The notes under the pieces were generated by a model, which worked only from the letters and a program-made list of their open reading frames with translations, had not been told where the DNA came from and did not search any database. A DNA stretch of 55,431 nucleotides, taken from positions 1 through 55,431 of the forward strand of contig CAMCSE010000007.1 of the NCBI GenBank assembly GCA_945877515.1, read 5' to 3'. Of this stretch, positions 26,180-35,017 are shown one piece after another. The DNA comes from an uncultured Clostridia bacterium. Lineage in GTDB: Bacteria > Bacillota > Clostridia > Oscillospirales > Oscillospiraceae. Every line of letters begins with the position of its first letter. Position 1 is the stretch's first letter. The position numbers and the translations under genes are program-made.

Positions 26180-27940
26180 ATGGATATTTTTAAGATACTG
26201 ACCATGATCGGCGGACTGTGTCTGTTTCTGTTCGGCATGAATTTGATGGGACAGGCTCTGGAACGCCGTGCCGGCGGCAAGCTGCGCACGCTGCTGGATA
26301 AAATGACCAGCAATGTGTTTGCCGGTTTTCTCACCGGCCTTGGCGTTACGGCCATCATTCAAAGTTCATCGGCCACTACCGTAATGGTGGTGGGTTTCGT
26401 CAACTCAGGACTGATGACGCTGCGGCAGGCCATTAATGTGATCATGGGCGCCAACGTAGGCACCACGGTCACCGCGTGGCTGCTGAGTCTCGCCGGGATC
26501 GACAGCGGCAATGTTTGGATCAATCTTTTGAAGCCCGCCTCTTTTACGCCGATACTGGCACTGATCGGCATCATCTTCTATATGTTCTGTAAGGACACCG
26601 GGAAAAAAGATACCGGCATGATCCTGTTGGGATTTGCCACGCTGATGTTCGGCATGGATACCATGAGCGGCGCTATGGCAGGTTTGAAGAATGTTCCCGG
26701 CTTTACAGAGCTGTTCATCATGTTCAAGAACCCCATTCTGGGCGTTCTAGTAGGTGCCGTTCTGACTGCCGTGATCCAGTCCAGCTCTGCCTCGGTGGGT
26801 ATTTTGCAGGCCCTGGCGCTGACCGGACAGGTCAGCTACGCCGCCGCCATTCCCATCATCATGGGTCAGAATATCGGCACCTGTGTCACGGCCATCATCT
26901 CCTCCATCGGCACCACGAAAAACGCCAAACGTGCCGCCGTGGTACACCTGATGTTCAATGTTATCGGCGTTGTTGCTTTGTTGGTTGTATTCTGTATCGT
27001 AAAGGCTGTCTTTGCCCCGGCAATTCTCAATGAATCCGCCACTATGTACGGCATCGCCATCGCGCACTCTCTGTTCAACGTACTGTGCACCGCCTTACTG
27101 CTTCCCGCAGGCGGCGTATTGGAAAAGCTAGCCATCCGGCTCGTCCCGGATTCCGGGCATGCCGAGCAGACCGTGGAATTGGATGAGCGCCTGCTGGCGA
27201 CCCCTTCCCTTGCCCTGCGCCAGTGCCGAGCCGTGACCATTGAAATGGCCAGTTGTGCCGTACAGGCGCTGAAAAACGCGCTGGCATGCCTGACGCACTT
27301 CACGCCGGAACTGGCGGAGGATATCCGGAAAGCGGAGGATCACTGCGACCACTATGAGGATGTCGTCGGCACCTATCTGGTAAAGCTCAGCGCCCACAAA
27401 ATGGGGGACGCCGAAAGTGAGGAGGCCACCGAACTTCTGAAAAGCATCGGCGATTGGGAACGTATCTCCGACCACGCCGTCAATATTTTGGAATCAGCGG
27501 AGGAGCTGCAGGCAAAGCACCTGACTTTCAGCGAAAACGCGCAGGCTGAATTGGCCACGCTGACCGCGGCGATCCAGGAGATTCTGGCACTGGCGGAGGC
27601 TGCTTTCACACAAAATGATGTTACCATAGCCGCCAAAGTGGAACCGCTGGAACAGGTTATCGACGTGCTGAAGGAAGATATGCGCACCCGCCATATCCTG
27701 CGTATGAAGCAGGGACATTGCAGCATTGAGGCCGGTTTTGTCTGGTCTGATCTGCTGACGAATCTGGAGCGCACCTCTGACCACTGCTCCAATATTGCCG
27801 GCTGCATCATCGATGCGAGTCAGCACAACCTGAGTCTCCACGAAACGCTGCATGCCATTCGCAAGGATGACGAAAGCTTTCGCCGCCGTTTTCGCTCTTA
27901 CGCGGAAAAGTATCAACTGCCGCCCCTCCTCTCTATATAG
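26180..27940 (+). CDS. Na+/phosphate cotransporter with PhoU-like tail
   Basis: Membrane symporter of the NptA/YjbB family importing or exporting phosphate. The 586-residue protein has two inverted NaPi repeats with the QSSSA motif twice: IIQSSSATTVMVVGF near 57-71 and VIQSSSASVGILQAL near 197-211. An eight-span membrane part ends near residue 310, and a PhoU-like helical cytoplasmic domain (about 340-565) follows with two charged helical bundles. TTGACA at 26114-26119 is a plausible -35, but the -10 is not clearly spaced. No pst or pho gene is nearby. Confidence 0.93.
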   Translation: MDIFKILTMIGGLCLFLFGMNLMGQALERRAGGKLRTLLDKMTSNVFAGFLTGLGVTAIIQSSSATTVMVVGFVNSGLMTLRQAINVIMGANVGTTVTAWLLSLAGIDSGNVWINLLKPASFTPILALIGIIFYMFCKDTGKKDTGMILLGFATLMFGMDTMSGAMAGLKNVPGFTELFIMFKNPILGVLVGAVLTAVIQSSSASVGILQALALTGQVSYAAAIPIIMGQNIGTCVTAIISSIGTTKNAKRAAVVHLMFNVIGVVALLVVFCIVKAVFAPAILNESATMYGIAIAHSLFNVLCTALLLPAGGVLEKLAIRLVPDSGHAEQTVELDERLLATPSLALRQCRAVTIEMASCAVQALKNALACLTHFTPELAEDIRKAEDHCDHYEDVVGTYLVKLSAHKMGDAESEEATELLKSIGDWERISDHAVNILESAEELQAKHLTFSENAQAELATLTAAIQEILALAEAAFTQNDVTIAAKVEPLEQVIDVLKEDMRTRHILRMKQGHCSIEAGFVWSDLLTNLERTSDHCSNIAGCIIDASQHNLSLHETLHAIRKDDESFRRRFRSYAEKYQLPPLLSI

Positions 27941-28003
27941 CCGGATAAGTGTGGTGCCCGTGTTCGGCAGACTCTTCTCCCGAAATATCATGTGCTTCCC
28001 GAA

Positions 28004-28041
28004 CAAGAACCGCTGCGTACCGAGGTACACAGCGGTTCTTG
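28004..28041. terminator. bidirectional terminator between nptA-like and lysR genes
   Basis: A 12-bp perfect stem (28004-28015 with 28030-28041) with additional inner pairing TACC/GGTA lies between the two convergent genes. T-tracts are weak on both sides. Confidence 0.6.
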
Positions 28042-28057
28042 CTTATATGATGTAGTT

Positions 28058-28939
28058 TTATGATTCAGCCTTCTTGGTCAGCATTCTGACGGCGTATTTT
28101 AAAAACATCCGCACCGCAGGTGAAATATCCGCTTTGGAATGCAGGGCGATCCCCAGCGTGATCTGAGAGGGCGGGTCAAGGGGCAGCTTTACTACATCAC
28201 AGATGCGCTTTTCTGTGATCAGCTCATTCATGACGCTCATGCCGAGCCCCTGCTCCACCATGGACATGACCGAAAAGCTTTCCAGCGTGGTAAACTGCAC
28301 ATTAGGCACAATACCGTTTTTGGCAAAAAGCGCTGTGACATCGTCATCGCAACCCAATGCCGGCATAATGAATCGGTCGTTGGCACACTCCTTCAGCGGG
28401 TACGCCTCCGCTCCTGCCAGCGGATGATCCTTCGGCAGCAGTGCCAGCATGGGGTCCTCGGCCAGTGGAATCCACTCGTAAGGCATCCCCTCCTGATAGC
28501 TGAAGAATCCGATATCCGCCGCGCGGTCGTCCAGCCACTTGGACACCTCCTGCCAGATACCCTCCATCAAGCGGATCCTGATCTGGGGATAGTCCTGCTG
28601 GAACGCACTGATCACCGCGGGAAGCCAGTGGGTGGCGATGCTGGAATAGGCAGCAATGGTCACACTGCCGATCAGCAGTCCATTCATCTCCGCAGACAAT
28701 TCAAAGATACGATCCTCTTGTCGCAAAAATTCCCGCACTGCCGGAAGCAGCATCTCCCCGTTCTCCGTCAACGTGACGCCTTTTGTATTGCGGCGAAACA
28801 CCGGAAATCCCAGCTCTTTTTCCAGCGCGGTTACCAACTGGTTCACGCCGGAGGGAGTATAGCTGAGCGCCTCTGCCGCCTTGGAAAAGCTTCCTGTCTC
28901 CGCTGCCGCTAAAAAGGCTCTGCACCGTGCTGTTTCCAT
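28058..28939 (-). CDS. LysR family transcriptional regulator
   Basis: The 293-residue protein has the N-terminal LysR winged helix (about 1-60: ARCRAFLAAAETGSFSKAAEAL, VTALEKELGFPVFRR). A periplasmic-binding-like effector domain follows (about 90-290) with the typical TIAAYSSIATHWLPAVI start and PMLALLPKDHPLAG. It is divergent from the ECF transporter gene at 29234, so that gene is a candidate target. Effector unknown. Confidence 0.92.
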   Translation of the reverse strand: METARCRAFLAAAETGSFSKAAEALSYTPSGVNQLVTALEKELGFPVFRRNTKGVTLTENGEMLLPAVREFLRQEDRIFELSAEMNGLLIGSVTIAAYSSIATHWLPAVISAFQQDYPQIRIRLMEGIWQEVSKWLDDRAADIGFFSYQEGMPYEWIPLAEDPMLALLPKDHPLAGAEAYPLKECANDRFIMPALGCDDDVTALFAKNGIVPNVQFTTLESFSVMSMVEQGLGMSVMNELITEKRICDVVKLPLDPPSQITLGIALHSKADISPAVRMFLKYAVRMLTKKAES

Positions 28940-29173
28940 AATGATCCCTCCCCTTGTCTATCAGTTGTTCTTACATTTTTTCGTTTACTTTAAAGCGTTT
29001 CTTCTCTTGCCCCCTATTTTACTGTACAACCATAGAAAGCACAACCCCTAAATTATAAAATACAGACACAAATCGCCATATGTGAGTTCGCCGGTTTTTT
29101 GACCCTTATATTTCCCCATACTTACATGATACATGGAGATACTATTTTCCAGTTTTTCTTTTCTGAAGCAATA

Positions 29174-29202
29174 TTGAAGTTTGAAAAAGTATATGATACA
29201 AT
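29174..29202 (+). promoter_or_regulatory. promoter of the ECF S-component/kinase pair
   Basis: TTGAAG (29174-29179), 17-bp spacer, TACAAT (29197-29202), about 32 bases before the ATG. The 294-base stretch 28940-29233 upstream is AT-rich and holds no gene; LysR sites could lie there. Confidence 0.65.
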
Positions 29203-29233
29203 AACGTCATTAGGAAAAAAGAGGAAATAAAAG

Positions 29234-29800
29234 ATGAAACACGCACCCCTGAAAAATCTTGTTCTGGCCGCCATGTTCCTGGCCATCGGTCTGGTACTTC
29301 CCTTCTTCACCGGACAGATCCCCGCTGTCGGCAAAATGCTGCTGCCCATGCATATTCCCGTATTGCTGTGTGGCCTGATCTGCGGCTGGCAGTATGGGCT
29401 TGGCGTCGGTTTTGTATTGCCCCTGCTGCGCTCGCTGCTGTTCAGCTTCCCTGCCATGTATCCCAACGCCATATCCATGGCCTTTGAACTGGCCGTTTAC
29501 GGCGCCGTGATCGGTTTTCTGTACGCCCACAGCAAGTGGCAGTGCATCAAGGCCCTCTACAAGTGTCTGATTCCCGCTATGCTTGCAGGCCGTCTGGTCT
29601 GGGGCGGTGTGATGGTGGTATTGATGGGCCTGAGCGGCGGCGTGTTTACCTGGGAGCTGTTTATCGGCGGCGCTCTGCTGAACGCCCTGCCCGGTATCGC
29701 TTTGCAGCTGGTGCTGATCCCCGCTGTGATGGTACTGCTGGACCGGACAAAGCTGGTCTGCTTCACCCGCAGCAATGCGCCGGCCAAGGAAAGCGCATGA
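29234..29800 (+). CDS. ECF transporter S component
   Basis: Membrane substrate-binding subunit of an energy-coupling-factor vitamin or cofactor importer. The 188-residue protein has about six spans. The typical S-component segment LPMHIPVLLCGLICGWQYGL lies near 36-56, and the N-terminal AAMFLAIGLVLPF carries the Ala motif that contacts the T subunit. No EcfA or EcfT gene is in the window, so it should share a module encoded elsewhere. The substrate is unknown. ATGA overlap joins it to a P-loop kinase gene. Confidence 0.88.
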   Translation: MKHAPLKNLVLAAMFLAIGLVLPFFTGQIPAVGKMLLPMHIPVLLCGLICGWQYGLGVGFVLPLLRSLLFSFPAMYPNAISMAFELAVYGAVIGFLYAHSKWQCIKALYKCLIPAMLAGRLVWGGVMVVLMGLSGGVFTWELFIGGALLNALPGIALQLVLIPAVMVLLDRTKLVCFTRSNAPAKESA

Positions 29801-30402
29801 CACACGATGACTATATCTGGCTGCTGACAGCTATCCGGGAACAGTCGGCTCTGCAGGAACGATTCATTGTCGCCATTGACGGGCGGTGCGGCTCCGGTAA
29901 AACGACGCTGGCGGCACGGCTGCAACAGGATCTGTGCTGCAGTGTGTTCCATATGGATGATTTTTTCCCCCGCTTGGAGCAGCGGACAGAGGCGCGCCTG
30001 TCGCAGCCCGGCGAGAATGTGGATCACGAGCGGTTTTGGGAGGAAGTCCTGCTGCCTCTTCGTGATGGCCGGCCCGTGATCACATACCGTCCCTATCTCT
30101 GCGCCCAGCAGCAGCTGGGACAGCCGGTAACGGTGGAAGCAGGCCGAATCGCTATCGTGGAAGGCTCGTATGCCTGCCACCCATCCCTGTGGCAGCACTA
30201 TGACCTGCGGATATTCCTATCCATAGAGCCCGATGAACAAATGCGGCGGATTCAGAAGCGCAACGGCCCCGAAAAGGCGGTACAGTTCGCTCAGCGATGG
30301 ATCCCGTTTGAGGAGATGTACTTCAGGGCCTTTCGTGTGCAGGAACGGTGTGACATTCGGCTGGAGGGATCGTCTGAAAACCGCAAAACAAATCCAAACT
30401 GA
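29797..30402 (+). CDS. small P-loop kinase, uridine kinase-like
   Basis: The 201-residue cytoplasmic protein has Walker A GRCGSGKTTLAARL near 29-42, then FHMDDFFPR, the lid-like VDHERFWEEVL and IVEGSYACH, the pattern of the uridine kinase/phosphoribulokinase/type I pantothenate kinase superfamily. The start ATG 29797 overlaps the ECF S-component stop; longer in-frame starts run inside that gene and are unlikely. A kinase directly coupled to an S component suggests that it traps the imported compound by phosphorylation. Substrate unknown. Confidence 0.85.
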   Translation: MTHDDYIWLLTAIREQSALQERFIVAIDGRCGSGKTTLAARLQQDLCCSVFHMDDFFPRLEQRTEARLSQPGENVDHERFWEEVLLPLRDGRPVITYRPYLCAQQQLGQPVTVEAGRIAIVEGSYACHPSLWQHYDLRIFLSIEPDEQMRRIQKRNGPEKAVQFAQRWIPFEEMYFRAFRVQERCDIRLEGSSENRKTNPN

Positions 30403-30406
30403 GCAT

Positions 30407-30437
30407 AAAAAACAGGCAGCGGCGCTGCCTGTTTTTT
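30407..30437. terminator. bidirectional terminator
   Basis: Perfect 14-bp stem (30407-30420 with 30424-30437) whose ends are six A and six T, so it works both ways between the convergent kinase and GNAT genes. Confidence 0.9.
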
Positions 30438-30458
30438 ATCATGCTATCACCGGATCGC

Positions 30459-30980
30459 TTACAGTTTCTTTTCCAGGCACACCAGCTGTACACTGGGGAT
30501 GCCGTTGAATACGCAGGGCACGATCCCCGCTTCCCAATAACCCAAACGGGCATACAGATTCCGGGCTGCCTGATTTCGGGCATTGGTGTCCATCCGCAGA
30601 TAGGGACAACCGTTTTCCCGGGCATAGTCCTCATAAAACCCGACAAACGCCGTGCCATAGCCTTTCCCGGCACAGGCAGGCTCCACCACCAGCGTGTGCA
30701 GCACCATCACTTGGTCATCCGGTACATCGGGATAGCGCCATGGCACATCGGCATATACCGGTACCTGTATCTTGTTGATCCGGGCGGCCGCCACCACCGC
30801 GCCCTCCTGCTCCATCACGAACAGGTCGCCGGCCTCCAGCGCCGCACGGGCCGTGTCAGCCGTGGGATACACGTTCCGTATCCAGCCCACGGTAGACGTA
30901 CCGCGCTCCTCACCGTCGTGAATATGCTCATAGATGGCCGCGACCTGCGAGATATCTTTTTCCGTACCTTTTCTGACCAT
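30459..30980 (-). CDS. GNAT family N-acetyltransferase
   Basis: The 173-residue protein starts MVRKGTEKDISQVAAIYEHI. The acetyl-CoA motif is VVEPACAGKGYGTAFVGFY near 105-123, and the C-terminal NQAARNLYARLGYWEAG is the usual GNAT alpha-4/beta-7 stretch. ATG 30980 is preceded by GGGGAGGAT; a longer frame extends far upstream without homology. Substrate unknown. Confidence 0.88.
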   Translation of the reverse strand: MVRKGTEKDISQVAAIYEHIHDGEERGTSTVGWIRNVYPTADTARAALEAGDLFVMEQEGAVVAAARINKIQVPVYADVPWRYPDVPDDQVMVLHTLVVEPACAGKGYGTAFVGFYEDYARENGCPYLRMDTNARNQAARNLYARLGYWEAGIVPCVFNGIPSVQLVCLEKKL

Positions 30981-31107
30981 GGCATCCTCCCCATACCTGT
31001 TTTTTATATTATAGAAAAGCGCTCCCATGCTGTCAAGGCACTGTACCGAACTCTTGCAAAACGCGGTACGGCATGGCATAATAGTGGCCAGAAAGGATGG
31101 ATGCTCT

Positions 31108-31878
31108 ATGAAGAAAATCGCAGTCATCACCGGCGCTTCCAGCGGCATGGGCAAGCGCTTTGCAGAGACCGTTGACCAGTACGGAACATTTGATGAGGTG
31201 TGGGTCATCGCCCGCCAGCAGGACAAGCTGGAAGCCTTGGCTGCTGCCGTTCCCTTCCCGATTCGGGTCTTTGCCATGGATCTGACAGACCGCGCCAGCT
31301 TCGGCGTATATGCTGCGGCACTGGCGGAAGAACCGGTGGAAGTAGGCCTTTTGATGAATTGCAGTGGCTTCGGCAAGTTCAGCGCTGTACTGGACACCCC
31401 GCTGGAGGTCAATTTGAATATGACCGACCTGAACTGTCAGGCCGTGGTGGCCATGTGCCAACTGACGGTGCCCTACATGCCCCGGGGCAGTCAGATCATC
31501 AATATCGCTTCCGTGGCAGCGTTCCAGCCTATCCCCTATATCGATATTTACGGCGCTACAAAGGCATTCGTCCTCAGCTTCAGCCGCGCGTTGAACCGGG
31601 AACTGCGCAAACAGGGTATCGGCGTGATGGCGGTGTGTCCCTTCTGGACAAAGACGGCGTTCTTTGACCGGGCTGTGACAAGCGGTGAGAGGGTCGTCAA
31701 GAAATACATCGCCATGTATGACCCTGACGACATCGTGCGCCGTACATGGCGGGACGCCAAGCGCGGTAAGGACGTATGTCAATATGGCTTTGTGGCCCGC
31801 GTTCAGGCGGCGCTGACGAAGATCCTGCCTCACAGTCTGGTGATGAACGTATGGATGAAGCAGCAGAAGCTGTCGTAA
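31108..31878 (+). CDS. short-chain dehydrogenase/reductase (SDR)
   Basis: NAD(P)-dependent oxidoreductase of 256 residues, start ATG 31108 with GAAAGGATGG upstream. The nucleotide motif ITGASSGMGKRFAE is near 6-19. The equivalent of the NNAG motif is MNCSGFG. The active site has Ser in INIASVAAF and YGATK near 148-152, followed by SRALNRELRKQGI. The C-terminus matches the DltE/YqjQ-like class. Substrate unknown. Confidence 0.9.
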   Translation: MKKIAVITGASSGMGKRFAETVDQYGTFDEVWVIARQQDKLEALAAAVPFPIRVFAMDLTDRASFGVYAAALAEEPVEVGLLMNCSGFGKFSAVLDTPLEVNLNMTDLNCQAVVAMCQLTVPYMPRGSQIINIASVAAFQPIPYIDIYGATKAFVLSFSRALNRELRKQGIGVMAVCPFWTKTAFFDRAVTSGERVVKKYIAMYDPDDIVRRTWRDAKRGKDVCQYGFVARVQAALTKILPHSLVMNVWMKQQKLS

Positions 31879-32760
31879 TTACTCCGCTTTTCTCCACAGC
31901 AGACGGTTGTCCTCGAAGCTGACCGTCAGCCGTCCGGTATCTTTCAGCCATGCCAGATAGGACCGCACGGTGCTGCCCACCAGTACATATTGCTCAAAAT
32001 TCAGGGTAAGGGCATAGTCGTCAAACAGCTTTTTCAGCAGTTCCTCGAAGATGACCGGCTCGCCGCACAACATGACGATATGATCGGCGATCTGATGCAC
32101 CTTATCGATGTTGTACTGGGCCAGCGGCACAATATCCTCCGTCACCTCGGCGTGGGCCGGGACAAACGCGTCTGCCTTCATTTCCTTGACTTTCTCCAGT
32201 GTAGTAAGATAGGCGGCCACGTCATAGATGAAGCCGATCTGGTATTTGTCCAGCGTCTCCCGGCTGGACAGGCAATCCGCCAGATACACCACGTTATCCG
32301 GTGTACGGAATCCCATCATGTCAAAGAAATGGCCCGGCAATGGCAGCAGCTCGAACCCATCCGGCAGCACCGCATCTGTCAAATAATCTGCATCACTTTC
32401 CTGTGCCATCAGGAATTTGTGGCGCAGATCCTTGGGCGGAAATCCTCCGTAGAGAAAGGACGGCTCCAGCACAGGGTGACGGGTGAAGTCGCATTCGATG
32501 CCCGGGGCATAGATGCCGCATTTGGTCTGACCCTGCAAATAGCGGTTGCCGCCAATGTGGTCGGCATTGGAATGGGTATTGTAGATGGTGGTCAGGCGCC
32601 ATCCATTGGCGTCCAGCAGCTGCCGCACCTTACGCCCGGCATCTTTATCGTTGCCGCTGTCGATCAGGCATACATCCGTATCGTTCAGCTTCACCAGTCC
32701 CATTTTGGAGGGACTTTGGATATAGTAGCTGCTGCCCTTGATATGATTCAGTTCGTACAT
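31879..32760 (-). CDS. MBL-fold metallo-hydrolase
   Basis: Beta-lactamase-fold metal hydrolase of 293 residues. The metal motif is NTHSNADHIGG near 58-68 (HxxxDH with Asn instead of the second His). Downstream metal residues are in LPLPGHFFDMMGF and VPAHAEVTEDI. ATG 32760 is chosen because AGGGGGTG lies 6 bases upstream; a GTG at 32766 is the alternative. It converges with the SDR gene, with no space between the stops. Confidence 0.88.
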   Translation of the reverse strand: MYELNHIKGSSYYIQSPSKMGLVKLNDTDVCLIDSGNDKDAGRKVRQLLDANGWRLTTIYNTHSNADHIGGNRYLQGQTKCGIYAPGIECDFTRHPVLEPSFLYGGFPPKDLRHKFLMAQESDADYLTDAVLPDGFELLPLPGHFFDMMGFRTPDNVVYLADCLSSRETLDKYQIGFIYDVAAYLTTLEKVKEMKADAFVPAHAEVTEDIVPLAQYNIDKVHQIADHIVMLCGEPVIFEELLKKLFDDYALTLNFEQYVLVGSTVRSYLAWLKDTGRLTVSFEDNRLLWRKAE

Positions 32761-32810
32761 AAGCACACCCCCTTCTATAATTTATATATTGCCAATGAGC
32801 GATTGTCAAC

Positions 32811-32857
32811 AAATAAGACTGCTGTATGCCTCGTGAGGCACACAGCAGCCTTATTTT
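32811..32857. terminator. bidirectional terminator after the amino-acid symporter
   Basis: A 12-bp stem with one mismatch (32819-32830 with 32837-32848), loop TCGTGA, with CTTATTTG on the minus strand and CCTTATTTTT on the plus strand. Confidence 0.8.
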
Positions 32858-32872
32858 TACTCAAAAATTTGC

Positions 32873-34294
32873 TTACTTCTTTGCAGCGGCAACGCCGTCC
32901 TTGCACATTTTCACCACCAGCCCGGTCAGCGCAAACAGGGCAATGGCGTTGGGGATCACCATCAGGTTATTGAACATATCCGTCAGCTCCCACACCAGAT
33001 CGTTGCTGGCCAGGGTGCCGATAAATACGAACACCAGCGCAATGATACTGTACACCACCGTGCAGCGATGGGGATTCTTCTTGCCGAACAGGTAGTTGGC
33101 GTTGATCTTACCAAACAGGTTCCAGCTGAGGACGGTAGAGAACGCAAAGAAGAACAGGCACACGGCTACGAACATGGCGCCCAGCTTCTCGCCGAACACG
33201 GTACCGAAAGCGGTCTGGGCCAGATTGGCCTTGGTCAGCACCGTACTGGCTGCGGCAGCGCCGCACTCGGCCAGAGGACCGTCCGCAGTATACAGGGTGG
33301 AGATGATCACCAGTGCATTCAGCGTCAGCACCACGAAGGTATCGATGAACACACCGATCATGGCCACAACACCCTGATCATGGGGCTTGGCCACGTTGGC
33401 CTGAGCGTGTGCGTGGGGCGTGGAGCCCATACCGGCCTCATTGGAGAACAGGCCGCGCTTTGCGCCCTGGCTGATAGCCGTCTTGATGGCATAGCCGAAG
33501 CCGCCGCCGATGATGGCCTGAGGCTGGAACGCATACTTGAAGATCATGGCAATGGTGGCGGGGATATAGGTAATACGGGCCACCAGCACCACCAGACTGC
33601 CCAGCAGGAAGATGCAGGCCATAACAGGGACGATCTTCTCAGTCACAGAGGCCAGACGCTGTACGCCGCCCAGGAAGATGATGGCGCAGATGACCACCAG
33701 CACGACGCCCACCACCCAGGTGGGGATGCCGAAGGCGGTATTCATGGTGGAACCGATGGAGTTGGACTGCACCATGCAGCCCATGAAGCCCAGCGCCAGC
33801 ACGATCGCCACAGCGAAGAAGCCGGCCAGGAACTTACCGAAGCCGCCCTTGAACGCGGTGGTGATATAGTACACAGGGCCGCCGCGGACGGTGCCGTCAG
33901 GATCCACAATACGGGTCTTTTGGGCCAGCGTAGCCTCCGCGTAGATGGTGGCCATGCCGAAGAACGCGATGACCCACATCCAGAAAATAGCGCCGGGGCC
34001 GCCGGTAAGGATGGCGCCGGAGGCACCCACGATGTTGCCGGTACCCACCTGTGCGGCGATGGCGGTGGCCAGGGCCTGGAAGGAGCTCATACCGGACTCC
34101 TGCTTGCCGCCCTTCAGGGTCAGGTTGCCGAACACTCTGCGCATACCTTCGCCGAAGCAGCGTACCTGCACGAAGCGGGTCTTAATGGAATACCACAGGC
34201 CCACGCCTACCAGCAAAAACACCAGAATGTAATTGCTGAGGTATTCGTTGATCTTACAGACGACGGGAAACAGTACGGATTCAATTGCTTGCAT
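32873..34294 (-). CDS. AGCS family alanine/glycine:Na+ symporter
   Basis: Amino-acid symporter of 473 residues with about eleven spans. AGCS signatures are present: ALATAIAAQVGTGNIVGASGAI near 75-97, GGPGAIFWMWVIAFFGMATIYAE near 99-121, RGGPVYYI near 138, and SNEAGMGSTPHAHA. ATG 34294 (MQAIESVLF) is chosen because AAAAAAGGAGAGTAG precedes it; a longer frame from 34360 runs through the riboswitch terminator. The glycine riboswitch upstream identifies glycine (perhaps alanine as well) as the likely substrate and inducer. Confidence 0.95.
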   Translation of the reverse strand: MQAIESVLFPVVCKINEYLSNYILVFLLVGVGLWYSIKTRFVQVRCFGEGMRRVFGNLTLKGGKQESGMSSFQALATAIAAQVGTGNIVGASGAILTGGPGAIFWMWVIAFFGMATIYAEATLAQKTRIVDPDGTVRGGPVYYITTAFKGGFGKFLAGFFAVAIVLALGFMGCMVQSNSIGSTMNTAFGIPTWVVGVVLVVICAIIFLGGVQRLASVTEKIVPVMACIFLLGSLVVLVARITYIPATIAMIFKYAFQPQAIIGGGFGYAIKTAISQGAKRGLFSNEAGMGSTPHAHAQANVAKPHDQGVVAMIGVFIDTFVVLTLNALVIISTLYTADGPLAECGAAAASTVLTKANLAQTAFGTVFGEKLGAMFVAVCLFFFAFSTVLSWNLFGKINANYLFGKKNPHRCTVVYSIIALVFVFIGTLASNDLVWELTDMFNNLMVIPNAIALFALTGLVVKMCKDGVAAAKK

Positions 34295-34315
34295 AATGTC
34301 TACTCTCCTTTTTTG

Positions 34316-34505
34316 ACACAAAAACAGAGCCGCTGCAAAGCAGCGACTCCGGAGAAACAAGGCACACGGAAACCCGTGCGTTCTCTGTCCTTTTGCCTGA
34401 GAGATTCAGCGCCTTGACGCCTTACACCTTCGGCACCCGATTCAACGGGATTCTCCAGAGTCCCCTCCCCTTTCAGTCTCCCATTGGATTCTGAAAGGTT
34501 CATCG
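34316..34505 (-). promoter_or_regulatory. glycine riboswitch with intrinsic terminator
   Basis: The minus strand from about 34475 to 34378 has the gcvT-element core: GCCGAAGGTGTAAGG, then AATCTCTCAGGCAAAAGGAC, the hallmark of the glycine aptamer. I see one full aptamer; the hairpin before it (CCTTTCAG paired with CTGAAAGG, about 34480-34502) may be the ghost stem of a singlet riboswitch. Downstream, a terminator stem (34327-34349) is followed by TGTTTTTGT. It regulates the symporter gene at 34294. Glycine probably switches transcription through to the gene. Confidence 0.93.
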
Positions 34506-34603
34506 GGCGCTGTTCAATTGATGGAGGAAGTATAGCACAGAGAAACTTCAATTGCAAGACCTTTTTCGTCTTTTTCCGCAAAAAGGTATTTTGGAGTTTT
34601 CTG

Positions 34604-34651
34604 TTGACAATATCGTTTCACGATGTTATAGTAATATCGTGAAACGATATT
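34604..34651 (+). promoter_or_regulatory. padR promoter with two operators
   Basis: Consensus TTGACA (34604-34609), 17-bp spacer, TATAGT (34627-34632). Two 8-3-8 palindromes, AATATCGT-n3-ACGATATT type, sit at 34609-34627 (one mismatch) and 34633-34651 (perfect), 24 bp apart. The first fills the spacer, the second covers the start site. Strong candidates for autorepression by the downstream PadR. Confidence 0.85.
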
Positions 34652-34673
34652 TAAGCGAAAGGAGATGCCAATT

Positions 34674-35015
34674 GTGCCGAAAAAACCACTGGAAGCCTTA
34701 TCTGAACCGATGTTCTATGTCCTAATGGCGCTGCACCGGCAAAATCTGTGCGGCGCAGACATCGTGACATGGGTCAATAAAAAGACCGGGGGACGGGTGG
34801 CGCTGGGCCCCGGAACGCTGTACACCATTCTGCCCAAGCTGACGGATGAGGGCATTTTGCAGGAGGTCGGCACCGAAGGCCGCAAGCGGACCTATACAAT
34901 GACAGAAAAAGGCGGCATGCTGTACGAAGCGGAGTGTCAACGTCTGCAACAGGTCGTACGGGATATTGACCGGGAGGGTGACGAGCACCGTCTCCCTTTT
35001 AAAAAGGAGGCATGA
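34674..35015 (+). CDS. PadR family transcriptional regulator
   Basis: The 113-residue regulator has the PadR winged helix: EPMFYVLMALHRQNLCGADIV, GRVALGPGTLYTILPKLTDEGIL and KRTYTMTEKGG, then a short dimer helix. I chose GTG 34674 since AAAGGAG lies 9 bases upstream; the ATG at 34665 is too close to it. It overlaps the DUF2812 gene region by a few bases, a very common gene pair. Confidence 0.92.
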   Translation: MPKKPLEALSEPMFYVLMALHRQNLCGADIVTWVNKKTGGRVALGPGTLYTILPKLTDEGILQEVGTEGRKRTYTMTEKGGMLYEAECQRLQQVVRDIDREGDEHRLPFKKEA

Positions 35016-35017
35016 AT

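Noticed and set aside
28940-29233. Possible extra gene between lysR and the ECF gene
   Set aside because: Short frames only, AT-rich, with a clear promoter for the ECF gene; treated as a regulatory gap.
33068-34417. 449-residue plus-strand frame opposite the AGCS symporter
   Set aside because: It runs through the riboswitch region and is rich in His/Gly/Asp from reverse-complement hydrophobic codons; not a protein.
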